Positions 35,102 to 44,378 of a stretch of DNA of 64,000 bases are shown here, in pieces (position 1 is the first letter of the stretch; the number at the start of each line of letters is the position of its first letter). The position numbers and the translations under genes are program-made. The stretch lies in NCBI RefSeq assembly GCF_023824195.1, contig NZ_CP085442.1, forward strand, positions 2,704,001 through 2,768,000, given 5' to 3'. The stretch comes from Priestia megaterium. GTDB taxonomy: Bacteria; Bacillota; Bacilli; Bacillales; Bacillaceae_H. Below the pieces are notes generated by a model, which was not told the origin of the DNA, did not search any database, and saw only the letters and a list, made by a program, of their open reading frames with translations.

Positions 35102-35335
35102 ATTCACCCTCCCTTCTCCTATAAAATATGACAGCTTTTTATAGAAAGAGGCGGCTTCTGCCTTATACCGTACAAGCTTTTTGCTTCTTAAAAGCTTGTG
35201 TAAATAAAGAGCAATAACTTAAAGGAAAATAACCGAAGCAAAATATTTTGGAACTCGAAAGATTATTGTTAAAATACTTGTATTCCATTGAAATAACAAG
35301 GCCTATGAAGTCTTTAAAGAAAGAAGATGAAATTG

Positions 35336-36340
35336 ATGAGTAAAGCATTAAAAGATATTCCGATTTCCGTATTGGATCTTTCTCCTGTAGTTGAAGGAGG
35401 AACTGTATCTGACTCACTTAGAAATACATTAGATTTAGCTCAGCATGCTGAAAAATGGGGGTATAACCGCTATTGGCTAGCTGAACATCATAATATGACA
35501 GGTATCGCAAGCTCCGCTACATCTGTTGTAATTGGTCATGTAGCTGCAGGCACGTCACGTATTCGCGTAGGCTCTGGAGGTATTATGCTTCCTAACCATT
35601 CTCCGCTTGTTATTGCTGAGCATTTTGGAACGCTTGAATCACTATTTCCAGGACGTATTGATTTAGGCTTAGGAAGAGCGCCAGGGACAGATCAGCTGAC
35701 AGCGCAGGCGCTGCGACGCGACCGCAGAAGCGACGGCAGTGACTTCCCAGAACAGCTAGCTGAACTGCAAGAATACTTTAAACCTGCTTCAGAGAGTCAG
35801 ATGCGCGTTAAAGCCGTTCCCGGTCAAGGTTTAAATATTCCGATTTGGCTGCTTGGCTCAAGCGGTTTTAGCGCACAGCTGTCTGCACAGCTAGGCTTGC
35901 CATTTTCATTTGCAAGTCACTTCTCACCTAATAATACAATGACAGCTCTTAACATGTATCGCCGTTATTTTAAGCCGTCCGACGTGTTAGAGAAACCATA
36001 TGCAATGTTAGGTGTAAACGTAATCGCTGCTGATACAGATAGAGAAGCTGAACGTTTGGCTACTTCTATGCAGCAGCAGTTCCTAAATTTAATTCGAAAC
36101 ACACCGGGTAAACTAAAAGCTCCTGTGGATAATATGGATGAACTATGGACTGACTTTGAAAAAGCTTCTCTTCAACAGCAGCTGGGCTCTTCTATTGTCG
36201 GAAGCCCTGAGACGATTAAAGTCAAGCTTGAACAGTTTATTGAAGAAACAGAAGCAGATGAATTGATGATTAACGCTCAAATTTACGATCACAAAGCTCG
36301 CCTTCGTTCGTACGAAATTGTTTCTCAGCTGTTCAAATAA
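35336..36340 (+). CDS. Luciferase-like flavin-dependent monooxygenase, copy 1
   Basis: An LLM-class oxidoreductase using FMN/F420-type flavin, 334 aa. Typical blocks are [60 protein letters not shown] and [20 protein letters not shown]. The fold and start are those of YceB/YwcH-type Bacillus proteins; the substrate is unknown. Two in-frame ATGs exist (35327 and 35336), and SD quality is modest (AAAGAAG), so the start is uncertain by three codons. A related enzyme lies at 55849-56844. Confidence 0.88.
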   Translation: MSKALKDIPISVLDLSPVVEGGTVSDSLRNTLDLAQHAEKWGYNRYWLAEHHNMTGIASSATSVVIGHVAAGTSRIRVGSGGIMLPNHSPLVIAEHFGTLESLFPGRIDLGLGRAPGTDQLTAQALRRDRRSDGSDFPEQLAELQEYFKPASESQMRVKAVPGQGLNIPIWLLGSSGFSAQLSAQLGLPFSFASHFSPNNTMTALNMYRRYFKPSDVLEKPYAMLGVNVIAADTDREAERLATSMQQQFLNLIRNTPGKLKAPVDNMDELWTDFEKASLQQQLGSSIVGSPETIKVKLEQFIEETEADELMINAQIYDHKARLRSYEIVSQLFK

Positions 36341-36371
36341 TAAAAAGGCCGGACACGTCCGGCCTTTTTAT
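36341..36371 (+). terminator. Bidirectional intrinsic terminator between the LLM gene and glcF
   Basis: The hairpin AAAAGGCCGGAC / GTCCGGCCTTTT has A- and T-tracts and lies between convergent genes. Confidence 0.92.
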
Positions 36372-37687
36372 TTGCTTTCTGCTGCTTCAAGAAGTAAATC
36401 TGCAAGATGAACGGCCCTTACACTTTCTTCTACTCCTTCTCTGACTACCCCTAGCTTCATTTGAATGAGACAGCCCGGGTTTGCTGTTACAATCGTATGT
36501 GCATGCGTTTCTTTCACTTTTTCCATTTTGTAATCCAAAATTTGCATAGACATCTCTTGTTCCGTTAAGTTATAAATACCGGCTGAGCCGCAGCAATGAT
36601 CCGCATTTTCCATTTCATTAAACACCGTTCCGTTAATCGCTTGGATTAATTTTCTCGGTGCGCTGGACGTTTTCATCACGTTTCTTAAATGACACGAGTC
36701 TTGATACGTAATAATTTGACTTGGCAGCGATAACTTTTGTTTTTCCACAAACTGCTGCTGCAACAGAATCTCTGAAAAATCTTTGACTTTGGCAGAAAAA
36801 GCCGCTGCTCTTTCTTTCCATTCCGGTTCCTCTTTTAATAAATGATCGTATTCTACTAACAGCGCACCGCAGCCTCCTGCATTAAGAACAATATCATCCG
36901 CTTGAATGGATTCAAACGCCATAATATTTTGCTTAGCTAACTTCTTTGCCTGATCTTTTTCTCCTCCGTGCGCATGCAGCGCGCCACAGCATGTCTGCAC
37001 CTCTGGTATGACGACCTTACACCCCGCTTTTTGTAAAAGTGCAATCGTCGCGTTGTTTGTTTCCATAAACATCGTATCCATTAAACACCCTGTAAAAAAA
37101 GCAACCGTACGCTCTCTTGTTCCTTCTGCTTCAAATAAAAAAGGACGTTTCTTCATTTCTTTTTTTGTTAGCACAGGCGGAAGCGTTTTTTCCATTTGCG
37201 CTAGATTACCAGGAAGGACGTTTAGTATGTTTGTTTTTTGAACAGCTTTTTGCAAGCCGCTTCTTTGATAGAAAGCAAGCAGAGAATGTACATTTTTTAA
37301 TCGTTCTTTATGCGGAAAAAGCTGTTCAAACACCATATGCCTGAGCGCTTTTACCGGCCATTTATGTCTTTTCTTCTGCTGAATAATATCACGCGCTTCT
37401 TCTAATAAGTGTCCGTACTTCACACCCGAAGGACAAACAGGTTCACACGCTCGGCAGCCAAGGCAAAGGTTCAATTGCTTTTCAACGGATTCATCAGGTT
37501 CAATAAGTCCATCTACCACTCCTTTCATCAAAGCAATTCTCCCGCGCGGTGACGCTGCTTCATATTGATTCGTTTGGCCATACGTCGGACAGCTTGGCAA
37601 ACAAAAACCGCATCTCATACAATTCATTAGCTCATCATAATCTAACCGTTCTTTGAACGCTTGCTGAATGTCTTTTGTTGTCGTCAT
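36368..37687 (-). CDS. glcF: Glycolate oxidase iron-sulfur subunit GlcF
   Basis: The electron-transfer subunit of glycolate/lactate-type oxidase, 439 aa. The N terminus has two 4Fe-4S motifs (CMRCGFCLPSCPTYG and CLGCRACEPVCPSG). Two CCG domains follow, ending TCCGALHAHGGEKDQA and DHCCGSAGIYNLTEQE, as in heterodisulfide-reductase-like subunits. It overlaps glcD by 4 bp. A glcE subunit is absent, as in B. subtilis ysfC-ysfD. Confidence 0.92.
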   Translation of the reverse strand: MTTTKDIQQAFKERLDYDELMNCMRCGFCLPSCPTYGQTNQYEAASPRGRIALMKGVVDGLIEPDESVEKQLNLCLGCRACEPVCPSGVKYGHLLEEARDIIQQKKRHKWPVKALRHMVFEQLFPHKERLKNVHSLLAFYQRSGLQKAVQKTNILNVLPGNLAQMEKTLPPVLTKKEMKKRPFLFEAEGTRERTVAFFTGCLMDTMFMETNNATIALLQKAGCKVVIPEVQTCCGALHAHGGEKDQAKKLAKQNIMAFESIQADDIVLNAGGCGALLVEYDHLLKEEPEWKERAAAFSAKVKDFSEILLQQQFVEKQKLSLPSQIITYQDSCHLRNVMKTSSAPRKLIQAINGTVFNEMENADHCCGSAGIYNLTEQEMSMQILDYKMEKVKETHAHTIVTANPGCLIQMKLGVVREGVEESVRAVHLADLLLEAAESK

Positions 37688-39096
37688 GAACGAACCACCA
37701 CTCTTTTTCTCGTGTCTTTAGCAAAAATTTTCCCTGGATTCATAATTCCTTGCGGGTCCAAAGCATACTTAATTGCTTTCATCGCAGCTACTCCTTCTCC
37801 GCCCATCTTCAATGCCAAATACGGTGCTTTCATTTCTCCCACTCCGTGTTCACCTGTAATCGTTCCTCCAAGCTCAAAGGCTTTATGAAAAATTGCTTCA
37901 AAAGCTTGTTCGACGCGGTGAAGCTCTTCTTTGTCACGCGCATCTGTTAAACAAGTCGGATGCAGATTTCCGTCTCCCGCATGACCAAACGTACAGATCT
38001 TAACGTTATATGTTACAGCAATTTCATTAATCGCTTTGACCATTTCACTAATTTTAGACCGCGGGACGGTTGCGTCTTCTAAAATCGTCGTTGGCTTCAT
38101 CCGTGCTAAAGCAGAAAGGGCTGATCTTCTTGCTGTACTTAAAGCTTCTGCTTCTGCTTGCGAAGCCGCTACTTTTACCGATACAGCATTCCCTTCGCTG
38201 CAGATGCGTGAAATCATTTCAATATCCCGACTCACTACTTCTGGCGGTCCGTCTTGTTCAATCAACAAGACAGCGTTTACATCTGTTGGGAGACCAACTT
38301 GTGCAAAATCTTCTACTACCTCGCACGTCGGCTGATCTAAAAATTCAAGCGTAGCTGGGATAATTTTATGTGCAATAATAGCTGAAACGGTCTTAGCAGC
38401 TGCATCCATGTCTTCAAACAGTGCGAGCAGGGTTTGTTTTGTTTCAGGTATTGGAATGAGCTTTAAAATTGCTTCTGTCACAACGCCAAGCGTTCCTTCA
38501 GAACCGACAAACAAGTTCGTTAAATCGTATCCAGCTACGTCTTTAGCCAGCTTGCCTCCCGTCTTAATGCAGTCGCCGTTTGCAAGAACTACTTCAAGAC
38601 CAAGAACGTAATCTTTTGTTACGCCGTATTTTAAGCCTCGTAATCCTCCTGAGCATTCACTGATGTTTCCTCCGATAGTTGATATTTTCATAGAGCTTGG
38701 ATCAGGAGGGTAAAATAAACCTTTTGCCTCTACAGCGTTAATTAAATCTAAGGTTATAACACCTGGCTGCACGGTAGCGGTTAAATTTTCTTCATCAATT
38801 TCCAAAATTTTATTCATTCGATTAAATGTAAGAACAATTCCGCCTTGCGTTGGACACGTTCCTGCGCTTAAATTTGTACCTGAACCTCTTGGAACAATAG
38901 GAACATGATCTTCGTTGCATATTGTTAAAATTCTTTTCACTTGTTCTTTGTTTTCAGGCATAATAACCGCATCAGGAAGCGACTGAAAGTTAGGTGTCGC
39001 GTCATAAGAGTACACGAGTCTTGCTTCACTGCTATCTTGAAAATTGGCTGATCCTACAACTTCAACGAGCTTTGCTTTTGTTCGTTCATTAAGCAT
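37684..39096 (-). CDS. glcD: Glycolate oxidase FAD subunit GlcD
   Basis: An FAD-linked oxidase of the vanillyl-alcohol-oxidase fold that oxidises glycolate (or D-lactate) to the keto acid. The 470-aa protein has the FAD-binding PIVPRGSGTNLSAGTCPTQG, DPSSMKISTIGGNISECSGG, GVTKDYVLGLEVVLANGD, and C-terminal GTITGEHGVGEMKAPYLALK. SD AAGGAGG precedes the ATG. It is transcribed with glcF and sits next to a CdaR-type regulator gene, matching B. subtilis ysfBCD. An inverted repeat covers its promoter spacer (39133-39146). Confidence 0.92.
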   Translation of the reverse strand: MLNERTKAKLVEVVGSANFQDSSEARLVYSYDATPNFQSLPDAVIMPENKEQVKRILTICNEDHVPIVPRGSGTNLSAGTCPTQGGIVLTFNRMNKILEIDEENLTATVQPGVITLDLINAVEAKGLFYPPDPSSMKISTIGGNISECSGGLRGLKYGVTKDYVLGLEVVLANGDCIKTGGKLAKDVAGYDLTNLFVGSEGTLGVVTEAILKLIPIPETKQTLLALFEDMDAAAKTVSAIIAHKIIPATLEFLDQPTCEVVEDFAQVGLPTDVNAVLLIEQDGPPEVVSRDIEMISRICSEGNAVSVKVAASQAEAEALSTARRSALSALARMKPTTILEDATVPRSKISEMVKAINEIAVTYNVKICTFGHAGDGNLHPTCLTDARDKEELHRVEQAFEAIFHKAFELGGTITGEHGVGEMKAPYLALKMGGEGVAAMKAIKYALDPQGIMNPGKIFAKDTRKRVVVRS

Positions 39097-39126
39097 AACG
39101 TTCCTCCTTATATATCTCTTAATCTT

Positions 39127-39185
39127 ATTATAGTTGCAGAAGCAACGAGGGACTATGGATAAAAAACTAAAAAAAAGCGCTTTAA
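39127..39185 (-). promoter_or_regulatory. glcD promoter region with 14-bp inverted repeat and cre-like site
   Basis: On the minus strand a -10 TATAAT occupies 39132-39127. Directly upstream GTTGCAGAAGCAAC (39133-39146) is a perfect inverted repeat with a 4-bp centre, sitting between the -10 and -35 regions. At 39172-39185 AAAAAGCGCTTTAA agrees with the CcpA cre consensus at 11 of 14 positions, its core AAAGCGCTTT being perfect. Both positions suit repression of glcDF. Confidence 0.55.
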
Positions 39186-39225
39186 AAACTCATTTTTTGT
39201 ATGTTTATCTAACGAAGGGCGCACT

Positions 39226-40338
39226 TTACTCTAATAGAGACAGCGCAAGGTAAAAAAGCGTGAGACCCTTTACGCTTTTTGGATCAATGTCTGTTAGTTC
39301 TTTCATTTGCTTCAGGCGGTAATGAAGCGTATTGATATGAATATGTAAATCAAACGCCGTTTTTTTTAACGATTGATCGTTGGCTAAATAGCATTTCAGC
39401 GTTTCGAGAAGCTCTTTTTCTTTTTGAATGGAAGAAAGCACTCGACTCAAGAATTCCTTTTTTACAGGTTCAGAAACGTCTTCTAAAATCATGTCCATCA
39501 GCAGCTCCTCATAAAAAACAACGGTTTGACGTTTTGAAGCCACTTTAAGCGCTTTTTTCGCTTCTTCATATGAAGCATGCAAATTGAATTGCTCCGCTGG
39601 CTTTCCTACGCCAATGGTTATCGTAACTTGATTATTTGCTTGAATATACTGCTGACATTTTTTTAATTCCTTTTTAAATCCTTGCCTTGCCTTTTCACCT
39701 ACAGCCTCTTTAAGTAAAAGCAAGCGATCGTATCCCCAATTTGCGATATAATCTCCTTCACCTTTATGACTTTCAAACCAGTAGCGAATCATTTCTTGTA
39801 CCTGCTGCTGCTTATTTTTCGAAAGAGATGAGTCAATTTGAAACAGCGTGCAGCCATAAGCACTGTCTACTTGTACTCCTAAAATATGGCCTCGTTCAAT
39901 AAATTCTGCATCTACTTGCTGGCTATAAATCCATTCACGAAAAAAAGCTTCCACTCCTTTATTTTCCCATTCCTTCGTTTCTATGTAGTATGCTTCGCGA
40001 ATAATTAACTCTGTTAATCTTCGAATAATGTCTGCAAAAGGCTCAACAGCTTCTGGAGTACCTGTGATGCCAATAACGCCAATAATGTCTCCTTGATAAC
40101 TGATGGGCAAGTTAATGCCAGGCTTAACTCCTTTTAAATCTGCTGCTTCTTTTTTGAAGATATATAGTTTTTGCTTTTTTTGCATCACGTTCCACGCGCC
40201 TTCATGAAAAAAACCAACCCGCTTTTCTTCTGTAGACGCAATAATAATTCCGCGTGTATCCGTTACAATCACATGTTCTTTCATCACCAGCTGCACTTCT
40301 TTTATAATTTTCTTCGATAGTTCAGACACTAGCTGCAC
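39226..40338 (-). CDS. CdaR-type sugar-diacid/glycolate regulator (YsfB-like)
   Basis: A 370-aa regulator in three parts. The N-terminal diacid recognition domain includes VIVTDTRGIIIASTEEKRVG and LPISYQGDIIGVIGITGTPE. A middle GGDEF-like domain shows VTITIGVGKPAEQFNLHASY. The C-terminal PucR HTH is SLKKTAFDLHIHINTLHYRL. It is upstream of and co-oriented with glcD-glcF, though a 130-bp gap with its own promoter lies between. The most likely role is control of glcDF in response to glycolate or a related acid (inference from gene order). Confidence 0.87.
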   Translation of the reverse strand: MQLVSELSKKIIKEVQLVMKEHVIVTDTRGIIIASTEEKRVGFFHEGAWNVMQKKQKLYIFKKEAADLKGVKPGINLPISYQGDIIGVIGITGTPEAVEPFADIIRRLTELIIREAYYIETKEWENKGVEAFFREWIYSQQVDAEFIERGHILGVQVDSAYGCTLFQIDSSLSKNKQQQVQEMIRYWFESHKGEGDYIANWGYDRLLLLKEAVGEKARQGFKKELKKCQQYIQANNQVTITIGVGKPAEQFNLHASYEEAKKALKVASKRQTVVFYEELLMDMILEDVSEPVKKEFLSRVLSSIQKEKELLETLKCYLANDQSLKKTAFDLHIHINTLHYRLKQMKELTDIDPKSVKGLTLFYLALSLLE

Positions 40339-40364
40339 GTTGTTTACACCTCACCTATCATCAA

Positions 40365-40405
40365 TTAAAAGAGCTGAAAGAATTGTTTTCTCTCAGCCCG
40401 CTTTT
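40365..40405 (-). terminator. Intrinsic terminator after the DJ-1/PfpI gene
   Basis: On the minus strand GGGCTGAGAG pairs with CTTTCAGCTC around an 8-9 nt loop and is followed by TTTT. It lies just after the stop codon at 40410. Confidence 0.75.
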
Positions 40406-40409
40406 TTTA

Positions 40410-40982
40410 TTATGCGTTCACTTTTTCAGCTTTTTTTAGCACTTTAAAAAATTCTTTCATAAATTTAGGTAAATCCGGCCAAGCTTGTCCGGTTACTAAG
40501 TTTCTGTCTACGTGAAGCGTCTGTTCAACAAATACAGCACCCGCCGCTTCTACTTCTGGTCGGCAAGCAGGATACGCTGTCACTTCTCTGTCCTGTAGAT
40601 ACTCTCTAACCGTCGTTAACACGAGCTGACCATGACAAATAACGCCTAAAGGTTTATTTTCTTTTAAAAAATGCGCGGCAATTTCCTGAACTTTTGTGTT
40701 CATTCGAATGTATTCAGGCGCCCGTCCTCCAGGAATAATAAGTCCATCATAATCAGCGGGATCAACTTCATCGACAGAAGCGTGAGAATCAATTTTATAT
40801 CCCGTTTTCTCTGTGAATGTTTCCATTTCTGGAAGGAAATCATGGACAACCGTTTGGAGCTTCTTTTTCACGGGAGAAGCAATGGTACACTGAATATCTT
40901 CTTCTAAACAGCGATAATACGGATAAAAAACTTCTAAAGCCTCCACGGCATCTCCTGTTAAAATTAAGACACGTTTACTCAT
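40410..40982 (-). CDS. DJ-1/PfpI family protein
   Basis: A 190-aa cytosolic protein of the class I glutamine amidotransferase-like superfamily. The start SKRVLILTGDAVEALEVFYP, the middle YDGLIIPGGRAPEYIRMN and the nucleophile elbow KPLGVICHGQLVLTT with its Cys are diagnostic. Members act as glyoxalases, deglycases or chaperones; which applies here cannot be told from sequence. It is a monocistronic unit with its own terminator. Confidence 0.85.
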   Translation of the reverse strand: MSKRVLILTGDAVEALEVFYPYYRCLEEDIQCTIASPVKKKLQTVVHDFLPEMETFTEKTGYKIDSHASVDEVDPADYDGLIIPGGRAPEYIRMNTKVQEIAAHFLKENKPLGVICHGQLVLTTVREYLQDREVTAYPACRPEVEAAGAVFVEQTLHVDRNLVTGQAWPDLPKFMKEFFKVLKKAEKVNA

Positions 40983-41067
40983 CTTTTATCACCTTTTCTT
41001 TCTTAATGTCGTCATTTACTTCTTCTCTCAAGCTGCTTTCCATTCCTGCTTTTCCCCCTATGAATAA

Positions 41068-41118
41068 TAAAAAAAAGCAGGGCCTTCATTCCTTATCAGG
41101 AATGTCAGCCTTGCTTTT
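41068..41118 (-). terminator. Intrinsic terminator overlapping the end of the 110-aa gene
   Basis: On the minus strand AAAAAGCAAGGCTGACATTC pairs imperfectly with GAATGAAGGCCCTGCTTTTT, followed by T-rich DNA. The left arm overlaps the last codons of the gene at 41105. Confidence 0.8.
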
Positions 41119-41437
41119 TATCTTGTAATCTTTTTAATTCAGCTGTTAATTCAATAAACCAAGCTTTGTCTTTCGTTAGCAGCGCGAGATCAATTAATGA
41201 AAGAATTTGCTCTTCGTGCGCCGTTTTTTGAAGGGGAAGCTTCTCTATTTTTTCGTCCATCATGCCAATGGTTGTGCCGACCATTTTTTCATCATCACTT
41301 TTCACAACGTTGATTAGTGCTGCTTTTTTAGACGGATTAATCGTTTTAATATATCCATATATAAGTTCACCGTCGCGAGACTTTCCTTTGACCCAGTCGC
41401 CTACTTTTAAATTTCCTTCAAATAGCTTCACAGTCAT
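41105..41437 (-). CDS. Small protein with an IDEAL-like C-terminal motif
   Basis: A 110-aa soluble protein. The N-terminal half is beta-rich (LKVGDWVKGKSRDGELIYGY; AALINVVKSDDEKMVGTTIG), like a small barrel. The C-terminal LIDLALLTKDKAWFIELTAE followed by LKRL resembles the IDEAL motif also seen in the 65-aa protein at 15978-16175. Function unknown. The start has an SD-like AAAGGAGA and the gene is flanked by terminators, so it is a single-gene unit. Confidence 0.72.
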   Translation of the reverse strand: MTVKLFEGNLKVGDWVKGKSRDGELIYGYIKTINPSKKAALINVVKSDDEKMVGTTIGMMDEKIEKLPLQKTAHEEQILSLIDLALLTKDKAWFIELTAELKRLQDKKQG

Positions 41438-41585
41438 TCTCCTTTCTTCATAAACATGCTAAGAATTAATGTAACGGCATATAGTATTGCAGAAAGTAGT
41501 GTAATCATAATACTTACAGTTTAGAAAGTCAAAGAATCTGTTTTATAGCCAAAAGCTTGATATACAACTAAATCACTGCAACAAT

Positions 41586-41617
41586 AAAAAAATCCGAACG
41601 ATTCATCGTTCGGATCT
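41586..41617 (-). terminator. Intrinsic terminator after gntP (copy 2 of a repeated terminator)
   Basis: The hairpin ATCCGAACGAT / ATCGTTCGGAT with an A-tract on the left is the same hairpin and left flank as at 23102-23133. It lies 31 bp past the permease stop. Confidence 0.88.
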
Positions 41618-41647
41618 TTCTTCAACTAAACTCAGCCTCTTTATTTG

Positions 41648-43081
41648 TTATACGAGTCCAGTTAAGCTGTAGATTCCAATGATTAAGAAACATGCAAGCG
41701 TTTTTATAACAGTGATGGCAAAAATATCTCGGTAAGACTGCTTGTGGGTTAACCCGGTAATAGCAAGCAGGGTAATAACGGCTCCGTTATGAGGAAGCGT
41801 ATCCATACCGCCTGATGCCATCGCTACAACTCTGTGCATAACTTCAGGAGGAATGTTGTATTGATTAATAGCTTCTACATACTTATCTCCCATCGCACTA
41901 AGCGCAATTCCCATACCTCCAGAAGCAGAGCCTGTAATACCGGCTAAAATATTTGTCGTAACGGCTCCATTGACAAGCGGATTTGTAAACGTATGTGAAA
42001 TACCGTCACGAACGGTTGCAAAGCCAGGAAGAGATGAAATAACGCCACCAAAGCCGTACTCAGCTCCCGTGTTCATCGCAGCGAGAAGCGCTCCGCCAAT
42101 ACTTGCGTTAAGACCCGCTTGGAAACCGGTGGTCACTCTCTTCCAGTCATACGCAATCGTTGCAATAATTCCAATAACAAGTGCCAACTCCACTGACCAA
42201 ATACCGACAACTGCGGTTAAATCTACTTTTCCGAACGCTTCAAGGCCAATTTTGGCAAAATCAAAACCGTCTGGATACCATTTTGGAATAGAAACAGTAA
42301 AAAATTTGTTTGCAACCCCTACAAGCACGAGCGGAACAAATGCAAGAATCTGTCTTGCTACGCTAGGTTCATAGTTAGGTTCTGTAGAAGGCACAGACTC
42401 TTTTTCTAGCTCTGCAGCAGCCGCTAGTTCGTTATTAAATCCGTAGTAGCCTTCTCCAGCTTTTCTTGCTTTTTTGCTTCGGCTTTCTAAATACCAAAGA
42501 CCTAAGCTAAAGACAATAACCGATCCGATAATCCCCAGTGTCGGAGCAGCATAGATGTCTGTTTTAAAAAAAGTCGTTGGAATAACGTTTTGAATTTGCG
42601 GTGTACCCGGAAGTGCATCCATGGTAAACGAAATAGCTCCTAATGCAATCGTTCCCGGTACTAATCGTTTTGGAATATTCGCTTCGCGGAATAAGTTAGC
42701 CGCAAACGGATAAACTGCAAACGCAACAACGAATAAACTTACTCCGCTGTAGGTTAAGATTGCCCCCATTAAAACAATAGCCAAGATGGCGCGTTTAGCC
42801 CCTACTACTTTGACAATTGTTTTCGCAATCGACTCAGCCACTCCAGACATTTCAACCATCTTTCCGAAGACTGCTCCTAATAGAAAGACAGGGAAGTAGT
42901 TTTTAATAAACCCAACCATTTTCTCCATAAAAACGTTTGAGAAAAATGGGAGTGCATAGCTTGGTTCCGTTAAAATAACAGCTAGCAGCGCACAAAGTGG
43001 AGCAAACAAAATAACTGAAAATCCGCGGTAAGCAACCAGCATCAAAAGCCCCAGAGACAGCAAAATAATCAGCAAATCCAT
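41648..43081 (-). CDS. GntP-family permease
   Basis: A 12-14 helix transporter of the GntP family, 477 aa, which imports gluconate or short hydroxy acids such as 3-hydroxybutyrate. Blocks include LGAVFGKMVEMSGVAESIAK, IVLMGAILTYSGVSLFVVAF and GGMDTLPHNGAVITLLAITG, the last being the family's conserved C-terminal motif. I chose ATG 43081 with SD AAAGGGG; the frame to 43105 has no SD. It lies 45 bp after an iron alcohol dehydrogenase gene, so a hydroxy acid oxidised by that enzyme is a plausible substrate. Confidence 0.85.
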   Translation of the reverse strand: MDLLIILLSLGLLMLVAYRGFSVILFAPLCALLAVILTEPSYALPFFSNVFMEKMVGFIKNYFPVFLLGAVFGKMVEMSGVAESIAKTIVKVVGAKRAILAIVLMGAILTYSGVSLFVVAFAVYPFAANLFREANIPKRLVPGTIALGAISFTMDALPGTPQIQNVIPTTFFKTDIYAAPTLGIIGSVIVFSLGLWYLESRSKKARKAGEGYYGFNNELAAAAELEKESVPSTEPNYEPSVARQILAFVPLVLVGVANKFFTVSIPKWYPDGFDFAKIGLEAFGKVDLTAVVGIWSVELALVIGIIATIAYDWKRVTTGFQAGLNASIGGALLAAMNTGAEYGFGGVISSLPGFATVRDGISHTFTNPLVNGAVTTNILAGITGSASGGMGIALSAMGDKYVEAINQYNIPPEVMHRVVAMASGGMDTLPHNGAVITLLAITGLTHKQSYRDIFAITVIKTLACFLIIGIYSLTGLV

Positions 43082-43126
43082 AACGTTTCCCCTTTCATCC
43101 CTCATTCAATTTGTCTTGAATTTATC

Positions 43127-44317
43127 TTATTTTTTATAAATTGCAGACTCAAACTCATATTCATAGCACGTGTAATACAGCTGGATAATTTCTTCTGCCG
43201 TCGGTACAACCGGATGGTTAGCAGGACTTCCGCTTTGAATCGCATCCGCTGCCATTTTCTCAACCGCCGCGTAAAATAGCTGACGATCAATGCCCCACGA
43301 TTGAAGATTAGGAACCTCTAAGTCGATACAAAGCTGCTTGATGGCTTCAATTAACACATCTGCTCCTTCTTTTTTTGTATATGATACGTTCGGGAAAAGA
43401 GCTTGCCCTATTTCACCTAAACGATCGATTGAAGCCTCTTTTGTATAGTCCAAAACCGCAGGCAGGAGCATCGCATTAGAAATACCGTGCGGCACATGGA
43501 ATAACGCGCCAATAGGTCGTGACATACCGTGCACTAGAGCAACGGATGAATTTGAAAACGCCATTCCCGCCAGCATAGAAGCATAGGCCATTTCGTTTCT
43601 TGCTTGAACATTTTCTCCATTTCTGTACACAAGACGGATATTTTTCATGATTAACTCAATTGCTTGAAGCGCAAGTGAATCTGTAAACGGATGTGCTTTT
43701 TTAGACAAATACGCTTCCACTGCATGACTGAGTGCATCAATTCCTGTAGCTGCCGTCACGTGTTTTGGACATGATAGAGTTAATAACGGATCAACAATGG
43801 CTGTATCAGGCAATAATTGAGGCCTTGCGAGCATCATTTTTACATCGTACGCCGTGTCTGTAATAACCGTCGCTTTAGTCACTTCTGAGCCTGTTCCAGC
43901 AGTCGTAGGCACGGCAACCAAAGGAAGAGGGCTATCTTGAAAATCTTGTTGACTTTGAAAATACGTTCGTAGATGCCCTTCATTTGTCATCATAATGGCA
44001 ACCGCTTTTCCAGTATCGATACAGCTGCCTCCCCCTAAGGCAATAACCACATCGCACTGCTCCGTTTTACATATAACAAGCGCTTCATCTAGATGAATAT
44101 CCGTCGGCTCTGAATTCACGCCTGTATACACGGCACAGTCCATGCCAGCCTCTGCTAAGTAACGACGGCAAGCTTCTACATTGCCTGCTTTCACCATAAC
44201 GCCATCACTTATAAGCAATGCCTTTGTCCCAAGCAGTGCAGCCTGTTCTCCAATTTTAGAAAATGATCCTCCTCCATATAAAACCGTGCGTGGTACAAGT
44301 AGTTCATAAATTCCCAC
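43127..44317 (-). CDS. Iron-containing alcohol dehydrogenase
   Basis: A group III metal-dependent alcohol dehydrogenase, 396 aa. The NAD loop VIALGGGSCIDTGKAVAIMM, AVPTTAGTGSEVTKATVITD, the metal-binding segment with DALSHAVEAYLSKKAHPFTD, and GMSRPIGALFHVPHGISNAM with its His ligands are all present. With a GntP-type permease downstream, the substrate may be a hydroxy acid such as 4- or 3-hydroxybutyrate (inference); aldehyde or lactaldehyde reduction is an alternative. A perfect CcpA cre motif lies about 62 bp upstream of the start. Confidence 0.88.
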   Translation of the reverse strand: MGIYELLVPRTVLYGGGSFSKIGEQAALLGTKALLISDGVMVKAGNVEACRRYLAEAGMDCAVYTGVNSEPTDIHLDEALVICKTEQCDVVIALGGGSCIDTGKAVAIMMTNEGHLRTYFQSQQDFQDSPLPLVAVPTTAGTGSEVTKATVITDTAYDVKMMLARPQLLPDTAIVDPLLTLSCPKHVTAATGIDALSHAVEAYLSKKAHPFTDSLALQAIELIMKNIRLVYRNGENVQARNEMAYASMLAGMAFSNSSVALVHGMSRPIGALFHVPHGISNAMLLPAVLDYTKEASIDRLGEIGQALFPNVSYTKKEGADVLIEAIKQLCIDLEVPNLQSWGIDRQLFYAAVEKMAADAIQSGSPANHPVVPTAEEIIQLYYTCYEYEFESAIYKK

Positions 44318-44378
44318 TGTTTTTCCCCCTTTGTTATCTCGCTGACAATCTCTCCTTCCGTATTTTCATGCTGACTTA

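Noticed and set aside
35163..35417. 84-codon minus-strand frame overlapping the LLM gene start
   Set aside because: Antisense to a well-supported flavoenzyme gene, with no SD or domain.
43102..43290. 62-codon minus-strand frame overlapping the alcohol dehydrogenase
   Set aside because: Lies in another frame of the same strand inside a confident gene; no SD.
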